The notes beneath the pieces were generated by a model, which had not been told where the DNA came from, did not search any database, and worked only from the letters and a program-made list of their open reading frames with translations. Position numbers and translations under genes: made by a program. A stretch of DNA of 64,000 nt from Ponticoccus litoralis (GTDB lineage Bacteria; Pseudomonadota; Alphaproteobacteria; Rhodobacterales; Rhodobacteraceae): positions 1,984,001 through 2,048,000 of the forward strand of contig NZ_JBDNCH010000002.1 in assembly GCF_039769985.1 (NCBI RefSeq). The letters run 5' to 3'. Positions 36,067 through 45,543 of this stretch are shown here, piece after piece; position 1 is the first letter of the stretch; every line of letters starts with the position of its first letter.

Positions 36067-37017
36067 TCAGGCCATGACCTCTTTGGGATGCGCGCGCAGG
36101 TTGCGGGCAAGAAGGTCCATGGCGGCCATGCGCACGGCAACACCCATTTCCACCTGGTCCTGAATGACCGAGCGGTTGATGTCGTCGGCGATGGTGCCGT
36201 CGATCTCGACCCCGCGGTTCATCGGCCCGGGGTGCATGACGATGGCGTCGGGGGCGGCGCAGGCCAGTTTCTCGGCGTCCAGCCCGTAGCGGTAGAAATA
36301 CTCGCGCTCCGAGGGGATGAAGCCGCCGTCCATACGTTCCTTTTGCAGGCGCAGCATCATGACCACATCGACGCCCTCCAGCCCCTTGCGCATGTCGTCG
36401 TAGACCTCGACGCCGAAGTCGGCGATGCCCGCGGGCATCAGCGTGGCGGGGCCGACGAGGCGGATGCGGTTCTCCATCTTGCCCAGCAGCAGGATGTTCG
36501 AGCGGGCCACGCGGGAATGCGCGATGTCGCCGCAAATCGCGATGTTCAGGCGGTGCAGGCGACCCTTGGCACGGCGGATGGTCAGCGCGTCCAGCAGCGC
36601 CTGCGTGGGGTGTTCGTGCCGCCCGTCACCGGCGTTCAGCACCGCGCAGTTGACCTTTTGCGCCAGAAGATCGACGGCGCCCGAATGCGGATGACGGACC
36701 ACCAGCAGGTCGGGGTGCATGGCGTTCAGCGTCATGGCGGTGTCGATCAGCGTCTCGCCCTTCTTGATGCTGCTGGCCTGCATCGACATGTTCATCACGT
36801 CCGCGCCCAGCCGCTTGCCGGCCAGTTCGAAACTGGCCTGCGTGCGGGTGGAATTCTCGAAGAACATGTTAATCTGGGTCAGACCGGCCAGCGCGGCGCC
36901 GTGTTTCTCGCGGCGGCGGCCATGGGCGGCATAGCGGTCGGCAAGGTCGAGGACGGTGGTGATCTCGTCCGGGCGCAGGGGTTCGATCCCCAGCAGGTGG
37001 CGTTGGTCGAAGCGCAT
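36067..37017 (-). CDS. pyrB: Aspartate carbamoyltransferase catalytic subunit
   Basis: 316 residues. The carbamoyl-phosphate loop FENSTRTQASFE is at about 52-63; HPTQALLDALTI and MHPGPMNRGVEID complete the active-site set. First committed step of pyrimidine synthesis. First gene of the pyrB-hypothetical-pyrC-plsY cluster. ATG 37017 (MRFDQRHLLGIEPL) follows CAAGGGGACGCCC. Confidence 0.97.
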   Translation of the reverse strand: MRFDQRHLLGIEPLRPDEITTVLDLADRYAAHGRRREKHGAALAGLTQINMFFENSTRTQASFELAGKRLGADVMNMSMQASSIKKGETLIDTAMTLNAMHPDLLVVRHPHSGAVDLLAQKVNCAVLNAGDGRHEHPTQALLDALTIRRAKGRLHRLNIAICGDIAHSRVARSNILLLGKMENRIRLVGPATLMPAGIADFGVEVYDDMRKGLEGVDVVMMLRLQKERMDGGFIPSEREYFYRYGLDAEKLACAAPDAIVMHPGPMNRGVEIDGTIADDINRSVIQDQVEMGVAVRMAAMDLLARNLRAHPKEVMA

Positions 37018-37138
37018 GGGCGTCCCCTTGGGTCGGTTGTGGCTTTCATAGGAAGCGGGGCTTCCGGGGGCAAGGGCGGTGCGCGCGGCGGGCGGAGCGC
37101 GCGGGTTGGTGGCGGGGCGCCTGTGGTTGCGGAGCACA

Positions 37139-37161
37139 GAGGTGCTTGGACCAAGAAGAAG
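37139..37161 (+). repeat. Intergenic repeat copy 3 (degenerate)
   Basis: GAGGTGCTTGGACCAAGAAGAAG keeps the GGACCAAGAAGAAG end but lost the GGGTATTT part. It lies between divergent pyrB and the UDG gene. Confidence 0.5.
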
Positions 37162-37286
37162 CACGGGGGGCAAGAGAAGGGCGGCGTGGTGCGTGATGTG
37201 GCGGCGGGTTCGGGGGATTTGCGCGAGGGTGGTTTTGCATCGGCGGCGCGGGGCGTAGGGTAAGGGCCATGGAATCGGAGGACGGC

Positions 37287-38069
37287 ATGGCGCTGGACTG
37301 GCACGTGGCACGGGCTTTGCTGGAATGGCAGCTCGAGATGGGGGTGGACGAGGCGCTGGCAGAGGCGCCCGTCGACCGCTTTGCCGTCGAGGCGGCGGCG
37401 CGCGAGGCTGCGGCGCAGCGCGAGGCGGCCCCGGCGCGGGCCGCGGCGCCGGTGCGGCAGGCCGCGGTGGATCCGGTCGCCGAAGCCGAGGCGCTGGCGC
37501 GCGCGGCGGTCGATCTGCCGGCACTGCGGGCGGCGATGGAGGGTTTCGACCATTGCCAGCTGAAGCGCGGCGCGCGGCGGCTGGTCTTTGCCGATGGCGT
37601 GGCCACGGCGCGGGTCATGGTGGTGGGCGAGGCCCCGGGCCGCGACGAGGATATCGAGGGGCGGCCCTTTGTCGGGCGCGCCGGGCAGTTGCTGGACCGG
37701 ATGCTGGCGGCGGTGCAGCTGTCGCGCGCCGAAAGCGTCTATATCACCAATGTCTTGCCGTGGCGGCCGCCGCAGAATCGCGACCCGCGCCCCGAGGAGA
37801 TCGCAATGATGCTGCCCTTCCTCAGGCGGCATATCGCGCTGGTCGATCCGGCGCTGCTGGTGATCGTGGGCAATATTTCCTGCCAGGCGCTGCTGGGGCG
37901 GCGCGGCATCACGCGGCTGCGCGGCCAGTGGACAGAGGCCGAGGGGCGGCCCGCCCTGCCGATGCTTCATCCCGCCTACCTGTTGCGCCAGCCGCTGGCC
38001 AAGCGCGAGAGCTGGGCGGACCTTCTGTCGCTGAAGGCGCGGCTGCGCGACCTGTCCGCGCCGGGCTGA
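37287..38069 (+). CDS. Uracil-DNA glycosylase (family 4/5-like)
   Basis: 260 residues. Long Ala/Glu-rich N-terminal extension (1-90), then FDHCQLKRGARRLVFADG, MVVGEAPGRDEDIEGRPFVGRAGQLLDRML, YITNVLPWRPPQNRDPRPEE, and the motif-2 MLHPAYLLR. Canonical family-4 enzymes bind a 4Fe-4S cluster through a CxxC pair near the start of the fold; here only one of these Cys (FDHC) is seen, as in a common alphaproteobacterial variant. Removes uracil from DNA. ATG 37287 has GGAGG 7 bases upstream, better than ATG 37269. Confidence 0.88.
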   Translation: MALDWHVARALLEWQLEMGVDEALAEAPVDRFAVEAAAREAAAQREAAPARAAAPVRQAAVDPVAEAEALARAAVDLPALRAAMEGFDHCQLKRGARRLVFADGVATARVMVVGEAPGRDEDIEGRPFVGRAGQLLDRMLAAVQLSRAESVYITNVLPWRPPQNRDPRPEEIAMMLPFLRRHIALVDPALLVIVGNISCQALLGRRGITRLRGQWTEAEGRPALPMLHPAYLLRQPLAKRESWADLLSLKARLRDLSAPG

Positions 38070-38247
38070 CGCCCTGGGCGGCGCGCGGTGGGACCGGGCG
38101 GAGCCCCGGGCCGTGGCAGTGTTCCCTCCCCTGCGCAGGCCTGCTGGCACAGGGGGCGGGGCGGCCACCTCTGCGGCTCTCTGTGCCCTTTCCGGGGGCG
38201 GGGCGGGGCGCTAGGCTTTGCCGAGTGACACCCGCGAGAGAGGCCCC

Positions 38248-38790
38248 ATGTCCCGCATCGACGAAACGAGAGAGTTCATCCCGGTCCGGATCGCCGTCCT
38301 GACGGTGTCGGACACGCGGTCCATGGCGGAGGACCGGTCCGGCCAGACGCTGGTGGACCGGCTGGAGGCGGCGGGGCATCGTCTGGCCGCTCGCGAGATC
38401 GTGAAGGACGAGCGCGACGGGATCGCCGCCGTGCTGCGCCGCTGGATCGCCGATCCGGCGATCGACGTGGTGATCTCGACCGGCGGCACCGGGCTGACCG
38501 GGCGGGATGTCACCGTCGAGGCGCACCGCGACGTCTACGAGAAGGAGATCGACGCCTTCGGCACCGTCTTCACCCATGTTTCCATGCAGAAAATCGGCAC
38601 CAGCGCGGTGCAGAGCCGGGCCACGGGCGGCGTCGCCGGGGGCACCTATCTCTTTGCGCTGCCCGGCTCTACCGGGGCCTGCAGGGACGCCTGGGACGAG
38701 ATCCTGTCGCTGCAGCTGGACTATCGCCACCGGCCCTGCAACTTCGTCGAGATCATGCCGCGGCTTGAGGAACACAAGCGACGGAAATGA
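38248..38790 (+). CDS. moaB: Molybdenum cofactor biosynthesis protein B
   Basis: 180 residues of the MoaB/MogA fold: IAVLTVSDTRSMAEDRSG, VVISTGGTGLTGRDVTVEA, and FALPGSTGACRDAWDEIL. Acts in molybdopterin synthesis or adenylylation. ATG 38248 follows GAGAGAGGCCCC. Alone on the plus strand, 28 bp before a short reading leading into the RND adaptor gene. Confidence 0.94.
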   Translation: MSRIDETREFIPVRIAVLTVSDTRSMAEDRSGQTLVDRLEAAGHRLAAREIVKDERDGIAAVLRRWIADPAIDVVISTGGTGLTGRDVTVEAHRDVYEKEIDAFGTVFTHVSMQKIGTSAVQSRATGGVAGGTYLFALPGSTGACRDAWDEILSLQLDYRHRPCNFVEIMPRLEEHKRRK

Positions 38791-38863
38791 TCCGCAGGCG
38801 CGTATCATCGCGTAGGTTATGGAAGAGGTCCGGTTCCCGGCGGGGGCCGGGCGGAGGATGCCG

Positions 38864-40318
38864 ATGCGATTTCTGCGAAAGAGCCTGACCGGGCTGTTCC
38901 TGCTATCCCTGACGCTGGGCCTTCTGGTCTATGCGGGCGTCCTGGTGCGCGACGCGGTGCAGCACGCCATGACCCAGGAGCCGCGGATGCCCAACGCCCG
39001 CGAGCGGGTTTTTACCGTCAATGTCGTCGAGGCGCGGCCCGAGGCGCTGCGCCCGATCCTGCAGGCCTTCGGCGAGGTGCAAAGCCGCCGCACGCTGGAA
39101 CTGCGGGCGGCGGCCTCTGGCGCGCTTGTGGATCTAGCGCCGGATTTCGTCGAGGGCGGGCAGGTCGTGGCGGGGCAGCTGCTGGCGCGCATCGATCCGG
39201 CCGGCGCGCAGCTGGCGCTGGACCGGGCCGAAAGCGACCTGCTGGACGCCCGCGCCGAGCAGCGCGAGGCCGAGCGCGCCATCGTGCTGGCCCGCGACGA
39301 GCTGACCGCCGCCGAAGAGCAGGTGGCCCTGCGGGCGCAGGCGCTGGAGCGGGCGCAGGGCCTGCTGGACCGGCGCGTCGGCACGGCGGCCACGGTGGAG
39401 GATGCGGAACTGGCGCTGTCCTCGGCGCGGCAGTCGGTGCTGACAAGGCGGCAGGCGGTGGCCACCGCCGAGGCGCGGATCGATCAGGCCGCGACGGCCC
39501 TGCGGCGCGGCGAGATCGCCGTCGCCGAGGCGCAGCGCGCGCTGGACGACACCGAGGTGCGCGCGGCCTTCGCCGGAACGCTGTCGGATGTGACGGTGGT
39601 GGCGGGGCGGCTGGTTTCGGCCAACGAGCAGCTGGCGCAGCTGGTCGACCCGCAGGCGCTGGAGGTGGCCTTTCGCGTGTCCACCCAGCAATATGCGCGG
39701 CTTCTGAGCGATGCGGGCCGGGTGCAGGAAATGCCGGTGACCGCGACGCTGGACGTCTTCGGCACCAATCTGGCGGCGACGGGCCATGTCTCGCGCGATG
39801 GGGCGGCGGTGGGCGAGGGGCAGACCGGGCGGCTGCTGTTCGCGACGCTGGACGCGCCGCGCGGTTTCAAGCCCGGCGATTTCGTCACCGTCGCCATCGA
39901 AGAGCCCGAGGTGCGCGACGTGATCCGCCTGCCTGCCACGGCGCTCAATGCCGCCAGTCAGGTGCTGGTGCTGGGCGAGGGCGCGCGGCTGGAGGCGATG
40001 ACCGTCGACCTCGTGCGCAGGCAGGGCGACGCGGTGCTGGTGCGGTCCGCCGCGCTGGAGGGGCGGCAGGTGGTGGCCGAGCGCACGCCGCTGCTGGGCG
40101 CGGGCATCAGGGTAGAGCCGGTGGGCGAAGCCGCCGCCGTGGCAGAGGCCCCCGCCATGATCGCGCTGTCGGACGAGCGGCGCGCCCGGCTGGTGGCCTT
40201 CGTCGAGGCCAATAGCCGCATGCCCGAAGAGGCGCGCAGCCGTCTGCTGGCGCAACTGGCGCAGCCCGAGGTGCCCGCCGAGACGGTGGCGCGCATCGAG
40301 CAGCGGATGGGGGGCTAG
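38864..40318 (+). CDS. RND efflux periplasmic adaptor (HlyD/MFP family)
   Basis: 484 residues. One N-terminal membrane anchor (SLTGLFLLSLTLGLLVYAGV), then a lipoyl half (GEVQSRRTLELRAAASGAL), a long alpha-hairpin (about 120-215), second lipoyl half, beta-barrel and membrane-proximal domain. The adaptor joins the downstream inner-membrane pump to an outer-membrane channel (not seen in the window). ATG 38864 has GGAGG 6 bases upstream; ATG 38819 and 38858 are alternatives. Ends 3 bases before the pump gene. Confidence 0.88.
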   Translation: MRFLRKSLTGLFLLSLTLGLLVYAGVLVRDAVQHAMTQEPRMPNARERVFTVNVVEARPEALRPILQAFGEVQSRRTLELRAAASGALVDLAPDFVEGGQVVAGQLLARIDPAGAQLALDRAESDLLDARAEQREAERAIVLARDELTAAEEQVALRAQALERAQGLLDRRVGTAATVEDAELALSSARQSVLTRRQAVATAEARIDQAATALRRGEIAVAEAQRALDDTEVRAAFAGTLSDVTVVAGRLVSANEQLAQLVDPQALEVAFRVSTQQYARLLSDAGRVQEMPVTATLDVFGTNLAATGHVSRDGAAVGEGQTGRLLFATLDAPRGFKPGDFVTVAIEEPEVRDVIRLPATALNAASQVLVLGEGARLEAMTVDLVRRQGDAVLVRSAALEGRQVVAERTPLLGAGIRVEPVGEAAAVAEAPAMIALSDERRARLVAFVEANSRMPEEARSRLLAQLAQPEVPAETVARIEQRMGG

Positions 40319-40321
40319 GCC

Positions 40322-43300
40322 GTGGTGCGCCCCCTGAACCGGGCCGCCGGCGGTGTCTTCGGCTATTTCACCCGTCACCCGACACTAGCCAACCTGCTGC
40401 TGGTGATCCTTCTGACCTCGGGCGCCATGGCGATCCCCAACATGCGGGCGCAGTTCTTTCCCGACGTGGTGGTGGACGAGGTGCAGGTTTCGGTCAGCTG
40501 GGACGGCGCCGGGGCCGAGGATGTCGACAGCGCCATCGTGCAGGTGCTGGAACCGGCGCTTCTGGCGGTCGAGGGCGTCGAGGCGTCAGAGGCCACCTCG
40601 CGCGAGGGATCGGCCCGCGTGGCGCTGGAGTTCGAGCCCGGCTGGGACATCGCCCGCGCCGTGGACGACGTGCAGCAGGCGGTGGACGCGCTGACCACCT
40701 TGCCCGAAGAGGCAGACGATCCGCGCGTCAGCCGCGGCGGCTGGAGCGACCGGGTCACCGATCTGGTGATCACCGGGCCGGTGGGGGTGGACCAGCTGGC
40801 CCGCTTCTCGGACGAGCTGATCGTGCAGCTGTTTGCCGAAGGCGTGACGCAGACGACGATCCGGGGCCTTGCGGCGCCGCGCACGGTGGTCGAGGTGCCC
40901 TCGCAGAACCTCGTGGGCTTCGACGTCACGCTGGCCGAGATTTCCGACGCCATCGCCGCCGAGGTCGACGCCGATCCGGCGGGCGACGTGGGCGGCGGCG
41001 GGGCGCGGGTGCGCACCGGGGTCGAGAAACGCTCTGCCGACGACATCGCGGGGATCGTGCTGCGCTCGAACCCGGACGGCTCCAAGCTGACCGTGGGCGA
41101 GGTGGCGCATATCCGGGTCGAGGGCGTCGACCGCGACCGCAGCTATTTCGTCGGCGACAATCCGGCCATCTCGATCCGGGTCGACCGTTCGGCGCGCGGC
41201 GATGCCATCGGCATTCAGCGCACCGTCGAGGAGGTCGCGCGCCGCTATCAGGCCTCGCTGCCCGAGGGGGTGACCATTGACCTGATCCGCACGCGGGCCG
41301 ACGCGATCACCGGGCGGCTGAACACGCTGCTGGACAACGCGGCCTCTGGCCTGCTGCTGGTGGTGGTGCTGCTGTTTCTCTTCCTGAACACGCGGACCGC
41401 CTTCTGGGTGGCGGCAGGCATCCCGACCGCGATGCTGGCGGCGATCGCGCTGATGTATGCCTTTGGGCTGACGATCAACATGATTTCGCTTTTTGCGCTG
41501 ATCATCACGCTGGGCATCGTGGTGGACGACGCCATCGTGGTGGGCGAGCACACCGACCACCTCGCCCGCAGGGGGCTGGACAGCTACGACGCGGCGGAAA
41601 CGGCGGCCCGGCGCATGGCGCTGCCGGTCTTCTCGGCCACGCTGACCACGGTGATCGCCTTCTTCGGGCTGACCGCCATCTCTGGCCGCTTCGGCGAGAT
41701 GATCGCCGATATCCCCTTCACGGTGATCGTGGTCCTGCTGGCCAGCCTCGTCGAATGCTTCCTGATCCTGCCCAACCACATGGCCCACGCGGTCAGGCAT
41801 TCGGCGCATGAACATTGGTACGACCTGCCCTCGCGGCTGGTGAACCGGGGTTTCGTCCGGGTGCGCGAGACGCTCTTCCGCCCCTTCATGCGGCTGGTGA
41901 TCGCCGGACGTTACGTCGTGCTGGCCGGGGCGGTGGTGCTGCTGGCGGCGAATGCGGCGCTGCTGATCCGGGGCGACGTGCCGTGGCGCTTCTTCAACTC
42001 GCCGGAACAGCCCTCGGTCTCGGGCAACTTCGCCATGGCCCCCGGGGCCACGCGCGCGGATACCATTGCCCAGATGCGGCTGTTGCAGCAGGCGACGGAC
42101 GAGCTGGCCGCCGAGTATCAGGACCGCTACGGCCTCAGCCCGCTGACCTATGTCATGGCGGAAATCGGGGGCAACTCCGGTCGCGGGCTGGCCGGGACCG
42201 ACACCAAGGAAAGCTGGCAGCTGGGCGGCATCTCGATAGAGCTGATCGAGGCGGACCTGCGCCCCTATTCCTCTTTCGCCTTCGTCGGCGAGTTGCAGGA
42301 GAGGGTGGAACGGCACCCCATGGTCGAGACGATTTCCTTCCGGGGCTGGCGCGGCGGGCCGGGCGGCGACGCGCTGGACGTGCAGTTCTTCGGCGCCTCG
42401 GCAGAGGTGCTGAAACGCGCCTCGGAAGACCTGAAAGAGGCCATGGCCCGATTTCCCGAGGTTTCGGCGGTCGAGGACAACCTGTCCTACGACAAGGACG
42501 AGATGATCCTCGAACTGACGCCGCAGGGGCAGGCGCTTGGCTTCGACACCGACGGTCTGGGCCGCGTGCTGCGCAACCGGCTGAACGGCATCGAGGCGGC
42601 GACCTATCCCGACGGGCCACGCAGCGCCGAGATCCGCGTCGAACTGCCCGAGGACGAGCTGAAGGCGGATTTCCTCGAAACCACGCTGATGCGCACGCCG
42701 GACGGGGCCTATGTGCCGCTGGCCGATATCGTCAGCGTCCAGCAGCGCACCGGTTTTTCCACCGTGCGGCGCGAGAACGGCGTGCGGCTGATCTCTGTCA
42801 CCGGCGACATCTCCGAGGATGATCCGGCCCGCGCGACCGAGGTCATGACCGCCCTGCAGGAGGAAATCCTGCCCGCCATCGCGGCGCGCCGTCAGGTGGA
42901 TTACCTTCTGTCGGGCCTGTCCGAGCAGGAAGACCGCTTCCTGAACGACGCGCGCATGGGGCTGACGCTGGTGCTGCTGGGCATCTACCTCGTGCTGGCC
43001 TGGGTCTTTGCCAGCTGGACGCGGCCCTTCGTGGTCATGGCGATCATCCCCTTCGGATTGGTGGGCACCATCTACGGCCATAATCTCTGGGACGTGCCGA
43101 TGAGCATGTTCACGGTGGTAGGCCTGCTGGGCATGACGGGGATCATCATCAACGATTCCATCGTGCTGGTGACGCAGATCGACGAATACGCCCGCGAAAG
43201 GGGGCTGATCCCCTCGATCATCGACGGGGCGGCGGACCGGCTGAGGCCGGTCTTCCTGACCACCGCCACCACGGTGCTGGGGCTGGCGCCGCTGCTCTAC

Positions 43301-43720
43301 GAAGGCTCTGCCGATGCGCAGTTCCTGAAGCCCACGGTGATCACGCTGGTCTACGGGCTGGGCTTCGGCATGCTGCTGGTGCTGCTGGTGGTGCCCGCGC
43401 TGGTCGCGGTGCAGCACGACCTTGCGCGCTTCGGCGCTTCGGCCCGGCGGGGCCTGCGCTTTCGCGTCGGTCGCGTGCGGGCGCTGATGGGGCTTGCGGC
43501 GCTGGCGGTGCTGGGCTGGCTGGCGGCCACCCTGGGCCATGTGGCGGTGACCGGCGCGCTGCCGCAGATGTTGCAGGGCGGTGCGCTGGCGGGGGCCGGG
43601 GCGCTGAACGCGGCGCTCTTGCTTTTTGCGGGCGGCGTCGCGGCGCTGGTGGCGGTGCTCTACGGGGCAGGGGCGCTGGCCCCGGCCTCGGGGCGCCCGC
43701 GGCGGCAGAAGGCGGCCTGA
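40322..43720 (+). CDS. RND-family efflux transporter permease
   Basis: 1132 residues, GTG start. Twelve membrane segments in the classic 1+5+1+5 pattern with two large periplasmic domains. N-terminus YFTRHPTLANLLLVILLTSGAMAIPNM; helix-4 proton-relay GIVVDDAIVVGEHTD with the Asp pair; second half GMTGIIINDSIVLVTQIDEYA. Member of the hydrophobe/amphiphile or metal efflux class; no residue decides the substrate. It extends about 80 residues past the usual end with two extra hydrophobic segments (from about 1060). Operon with the adaptor. Confidence 0.93.
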   Translation: MVRPLNRAAGGVFGYFTRHPTLANLLLVILLTSGAMAIPNMRAQFFPDVVVDEVQVSVSWDGAGAEDVDSAIVQVLEPALLAVEGVEASEATSREGSARVALEFEPGWDIARAVDDVQQAVDALTTLPEEADDPRVSRGGWSDRVTDLVITGPVGVDQLARFSDELIVQLFAEGVTQTTIRGLAAPRTVVEVPSQNLVGFDVTLAEISDAIAAEVDADPAGDVGGGGARVRTGVEKRSADDIAGIVLRSNPDGSKLTVGEVAHIRVEGVDRDRSYFVGDNPAISIRVDRSARGDAIGIQRTVEEVARRYQASLPEGVTIDLIRTRADAITGRLNTLLDNAASGLLLVVVLLFLFLNTRTAFWVAAGIPTAMLAAIALMYAFGLTINMISLFALIITLGIVVDDAIVVGEHTDHLARRGLDSYDAAETAARRMALPVFSATLTTVIAFFGLTAISGRFGEMIADIPFTVIVVLLASLVECFLILPNHMAHAVRHSAHEHWYDLPSRLVNRGFVRVRETLFRPFMRLVIAGRYVVLAGAVVLLAANAALLIRGDVPWRFFNSPEQPSVSGNFAMAPGATRADTIAQMRLLQQATDELAAEYQDRYGLSPLTYVMAEIGGNSGRGLAGTDTKESWQLGGISIELIEADLRPYSSFAFVGELQERVERHPMVETISFRGWRGGPGGDALDVQFFGASAEVLKRASEDLKEAMARFPEVSAVEDNLSYDKDEMILELTPQGQALGFDTDGLGRVLRNRLNGIEAATYPDGPRSAEIRVELPEDELKADFLETTLMRTPDGAYVPLADIVSVQQRTGFSTVRRENGVRLISVTGDISEDDPARATEVMTALQEEILPAIAARRQVDYLLSGLSEQEDRFLNDARMGLTLVLLGIYLVLAWVFASWTRPFVVMAIIPFGLVGTIYGHNLWDVPMSMFTVVGLLGMTGIIINDSIVLVTQIDEYARERGLIPSIIDGAADRLRPVFLTTATTVLGLAPLLYEGSADAQFLKPTVITLVYGLGFGMLLVLLVVPALVAVQHDLARFGASARRGLRFRVGRVRALMGLAALAVLGWLAATLGHVAVTGALPQMLQGGALAGAGALNAALLLFAGGVAALVAVLYGAGALAPASGRPRRQKAA

Positions 43721-43872
43721 GGCTGGATTGTCCCCACGGACAGGGGCGCGGTTGTCGGCACAAAGGGGCGGAGCGGATATGCCGGGCCCGCGCGGGCGGC
43801 CTGCAACAAGGGTCAGAGACGGATCGCAAGCCGGGCCCTCAGCGCCCCGGCCCGCGCCGCGAGCGCCGGGGA

Positions 43873-44682
43873 TCAGCCCGCGCAGCCCTTGATCTCCACC
43901 GGCATGCTGCCGCCCAGAACGGTGATGCGCAGCGCCGAGCGGTCCAGCGCGATGGCCCCGCCAGAGGCGTGCCGCACGGTGGTCCGGGCCACAAGGCGCC
44001 CGCCGCTCCAGCCGGTGTCCGGGTCGGCGACCCAAAGCGCCGGGTCCCGCGTTTCGATCACCGTTTCCTCGCGCCCGGTGCCGCGCGGCATGTCGATGGC
44101 GACCTCCAGACCCACGCCCTTCTTCGCCGGGGCAATCCGGCAGGAGACGCCGCGCACCCCGGCCTCGGCGCCCGAGAAGGGCAGGTTGGCAAGGGCGGCG
44201 GCGATCACCGGGTCCGGCCGGGTCGCCTTGGCGGGCAGGTCGACGGATACGCGGACCCGGTGCGGCATGCAGACATCCTTGCAGATGCCGATATCGACCA
44301 CGCCGCCCAGCCGCGCGTCGCCGCGCGCGTCCTTCAGCGAGACGCGCAGGGGCAGCACCAGCTCTCCCTTGTAGCCGATCGAGCGCATGCCGGATTGCCA
44401 GAAGACCACCGGCGCCGGCCATTGCGGCGTGATGGCCCGCGTGTTGCGGGTGCCGCGCCATTGGAATTCCGGTGGAATGCCCGCTTCTCCGGGGCTGCGC
44501 CAGTAGGTCTTCCAGCCGGGCGCAAGGCGCAGGTGCAGGGCGGCCATGTGATCGCCGTTCGGCAGGCGCCAGCCGGGGCGCAGCTCGGCCTGCACGACGT
44601 TGTCATAACTTTCGGCCCGCGCCGGGGCGGTCATGGCCGCAAGGCTCAGCAGCATTGCGAAAAGGGTCAGAAGGCGTGTCAT
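43873..44682 (-). CDS. DsbD N-terminal-domain (DsbD_N) protein
   Basis: 269 residues with a signal peptide (LLTLFAMLLSLAAMTAPARA). The domain resembles the periplasmic N-terminal part of thiol-disulfide interchange protein DsbD, keeping a Cys pair in DIGICKDVCMP (CxxxC) but with no membrane or thioredoxin domains. A further Cys lies near the end (IKGCAG). Probably a periplasmic reductase partner or copper/cytochrome-maturation accessory. Divergent from yqgE, an arrangement known from related genomes. Confidence 0.85.
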   Translation of the reverse strand: MTRLLTLFAMLLSLAAMTAPARAESYDNVVQAELRPGWRLPNGDHMAALHLRLAPGWKTYWRSPGEAGIPPEFQWRGTRNTRAITPQWPAPVVFWQSGMRSIGYKGELVLPLRVSLKDARGDARLGGVVDIGICKDVCMPHRVRVSVDLPAKATRPDPVIAAALANLPFSGAEAGVRGVSCRIAPAKKGVGLEVAIDMPRGTGREETVIETRDPALWVADPDTGWSGGRLVARTTVRHASGGAIALDRSALRITVLGGSMPVEIKGCAG

Positions 44683-44850
44683 CCCTTTCAGATGGCGAGT
44701 CGGGGCTGAAATGAAAAGTCACGCTTTGGCGATGCTGCCGTGTCCGGGCAGGGCGGTGGCATGACGGACACGGCCACCCTTGTCAGTCTGCGCGCGGGTC
44801 GCCATGTTTGAAGCATGACAAGACTGCAAGAGGCGCGGGGCAGCGCAGCC

Positions 44851-45423
44851 ATGAAGACAACGGCGCCGACCAACCTGACCGGGCATATGCTGATCGCCAT
44901 GCCGGGCATGGGAGACCCGCGTTTCGAACAGAGCGTGGTGTTTCTCTGCGACCACTCTGACGAGGGCGCGATGGGGCTGATCGTGAACAAGCCCAATACC
45001 GACATCGAGATGAAGGCCCTGCTGGAGCAGCTGGATATCGCCGTCGATGCCGACCTTGCCGGGCGGCAGGTGCATTTCGGCGGCCCGGTCGAGATGGGGC
45101 GCGGCTTCGTGCTGCACACGCCGGATTACAGATCGGTGGTGACGACGCTGGAGGTCCGCGACGACATCCACATGACCGCCACGCTCGACGTGCTCGAGGA
45201 TCTGGGCCGCGGCGACGGCCCGGACAAATGGCTGATGCTGCTGGGCTACGCGGGCTGGGGCCCGGGCCAGCTGGAGCGCGAGATCGCCGAGAACGGCTGG
45301 CTGGTCTGCGAGGCCTCGACGGGGCTGGTCTTCGACGCGGGTGACATGGACAAGTGGACCGCCGCGCTGCAGTCCATCGGCGTGGCGCCGGTGGCGCTGT
45401 CCTCCGAGGGCGGCCGCGCCTGA
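44851..45423 (+). CDS. YqgE/AlgH family protein (UPF0301)
   Basis: 190 residues. The family N-terminus LTGHMLIAMPGMGDPRFEQSVVFLCDHSDEGAMGLIVNKP is present in pieces, with HFGGPVEMGRGFVLH and LLGYAGWGPGQLEREIAENGWLV following. Function of UPF0301 is unclear (AlgH regulates alginate in Pseudomonas; the role here is unknown). ATG 44851 gives the family length; ATG 44815 in the same frame would add 12 residues. Confidence 0.92.
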   Translation: MKTTAPTNLTGHMLIAMPGMGDPRFEQSVVFLCDHSDEGAMGLIVNKPNTDIEMKALLEQLDIAVDADLAGRQVHFGGPVEMGRGFVLHTPDYRSVVTTLEVRDDIHMTATLDVLEDLGRGDGPDKWLMLLGYAGWGPGQLEREIAENGWLVCEASTGLVFDAGDMDKWTAALQSIGVAPVALSSEGGRA

Positions 45424-45454
45424 CCGGCGACGGCGCCCCGCCCGGACCGCCCAT

Positions 45455-45482
45455 CTTCTTCTTGGATCAAATACCCTCGGGG
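45455..45482 (-). repeat. Intergenic repeat copy 4
   Basis: Minus-strand copy CCCCGAGGGTATTTG then ATCCAAGAAGAAG. A GAGGGGCGGCGCCCCTC hairpin (45489-45505) lies beside it. Between yqgE and tsaC, which are convergent. Confidence 0.65.
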
Positions 45483-45543
45483 AGCGCGAGGGGCGGCGCC
45501 CCTCGTTCCGGCCCTCTCGACGGGCGCAGCGGCTGCCGCTGCC

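Noticed and set aside
40586..44461. A 1291-codon minus-strand open frame opposite the RND pump.
   Set aside because: Composition is Arg/His/Gln-rich without motifs, and the plus strand encodes an unmistakable RND transporter.
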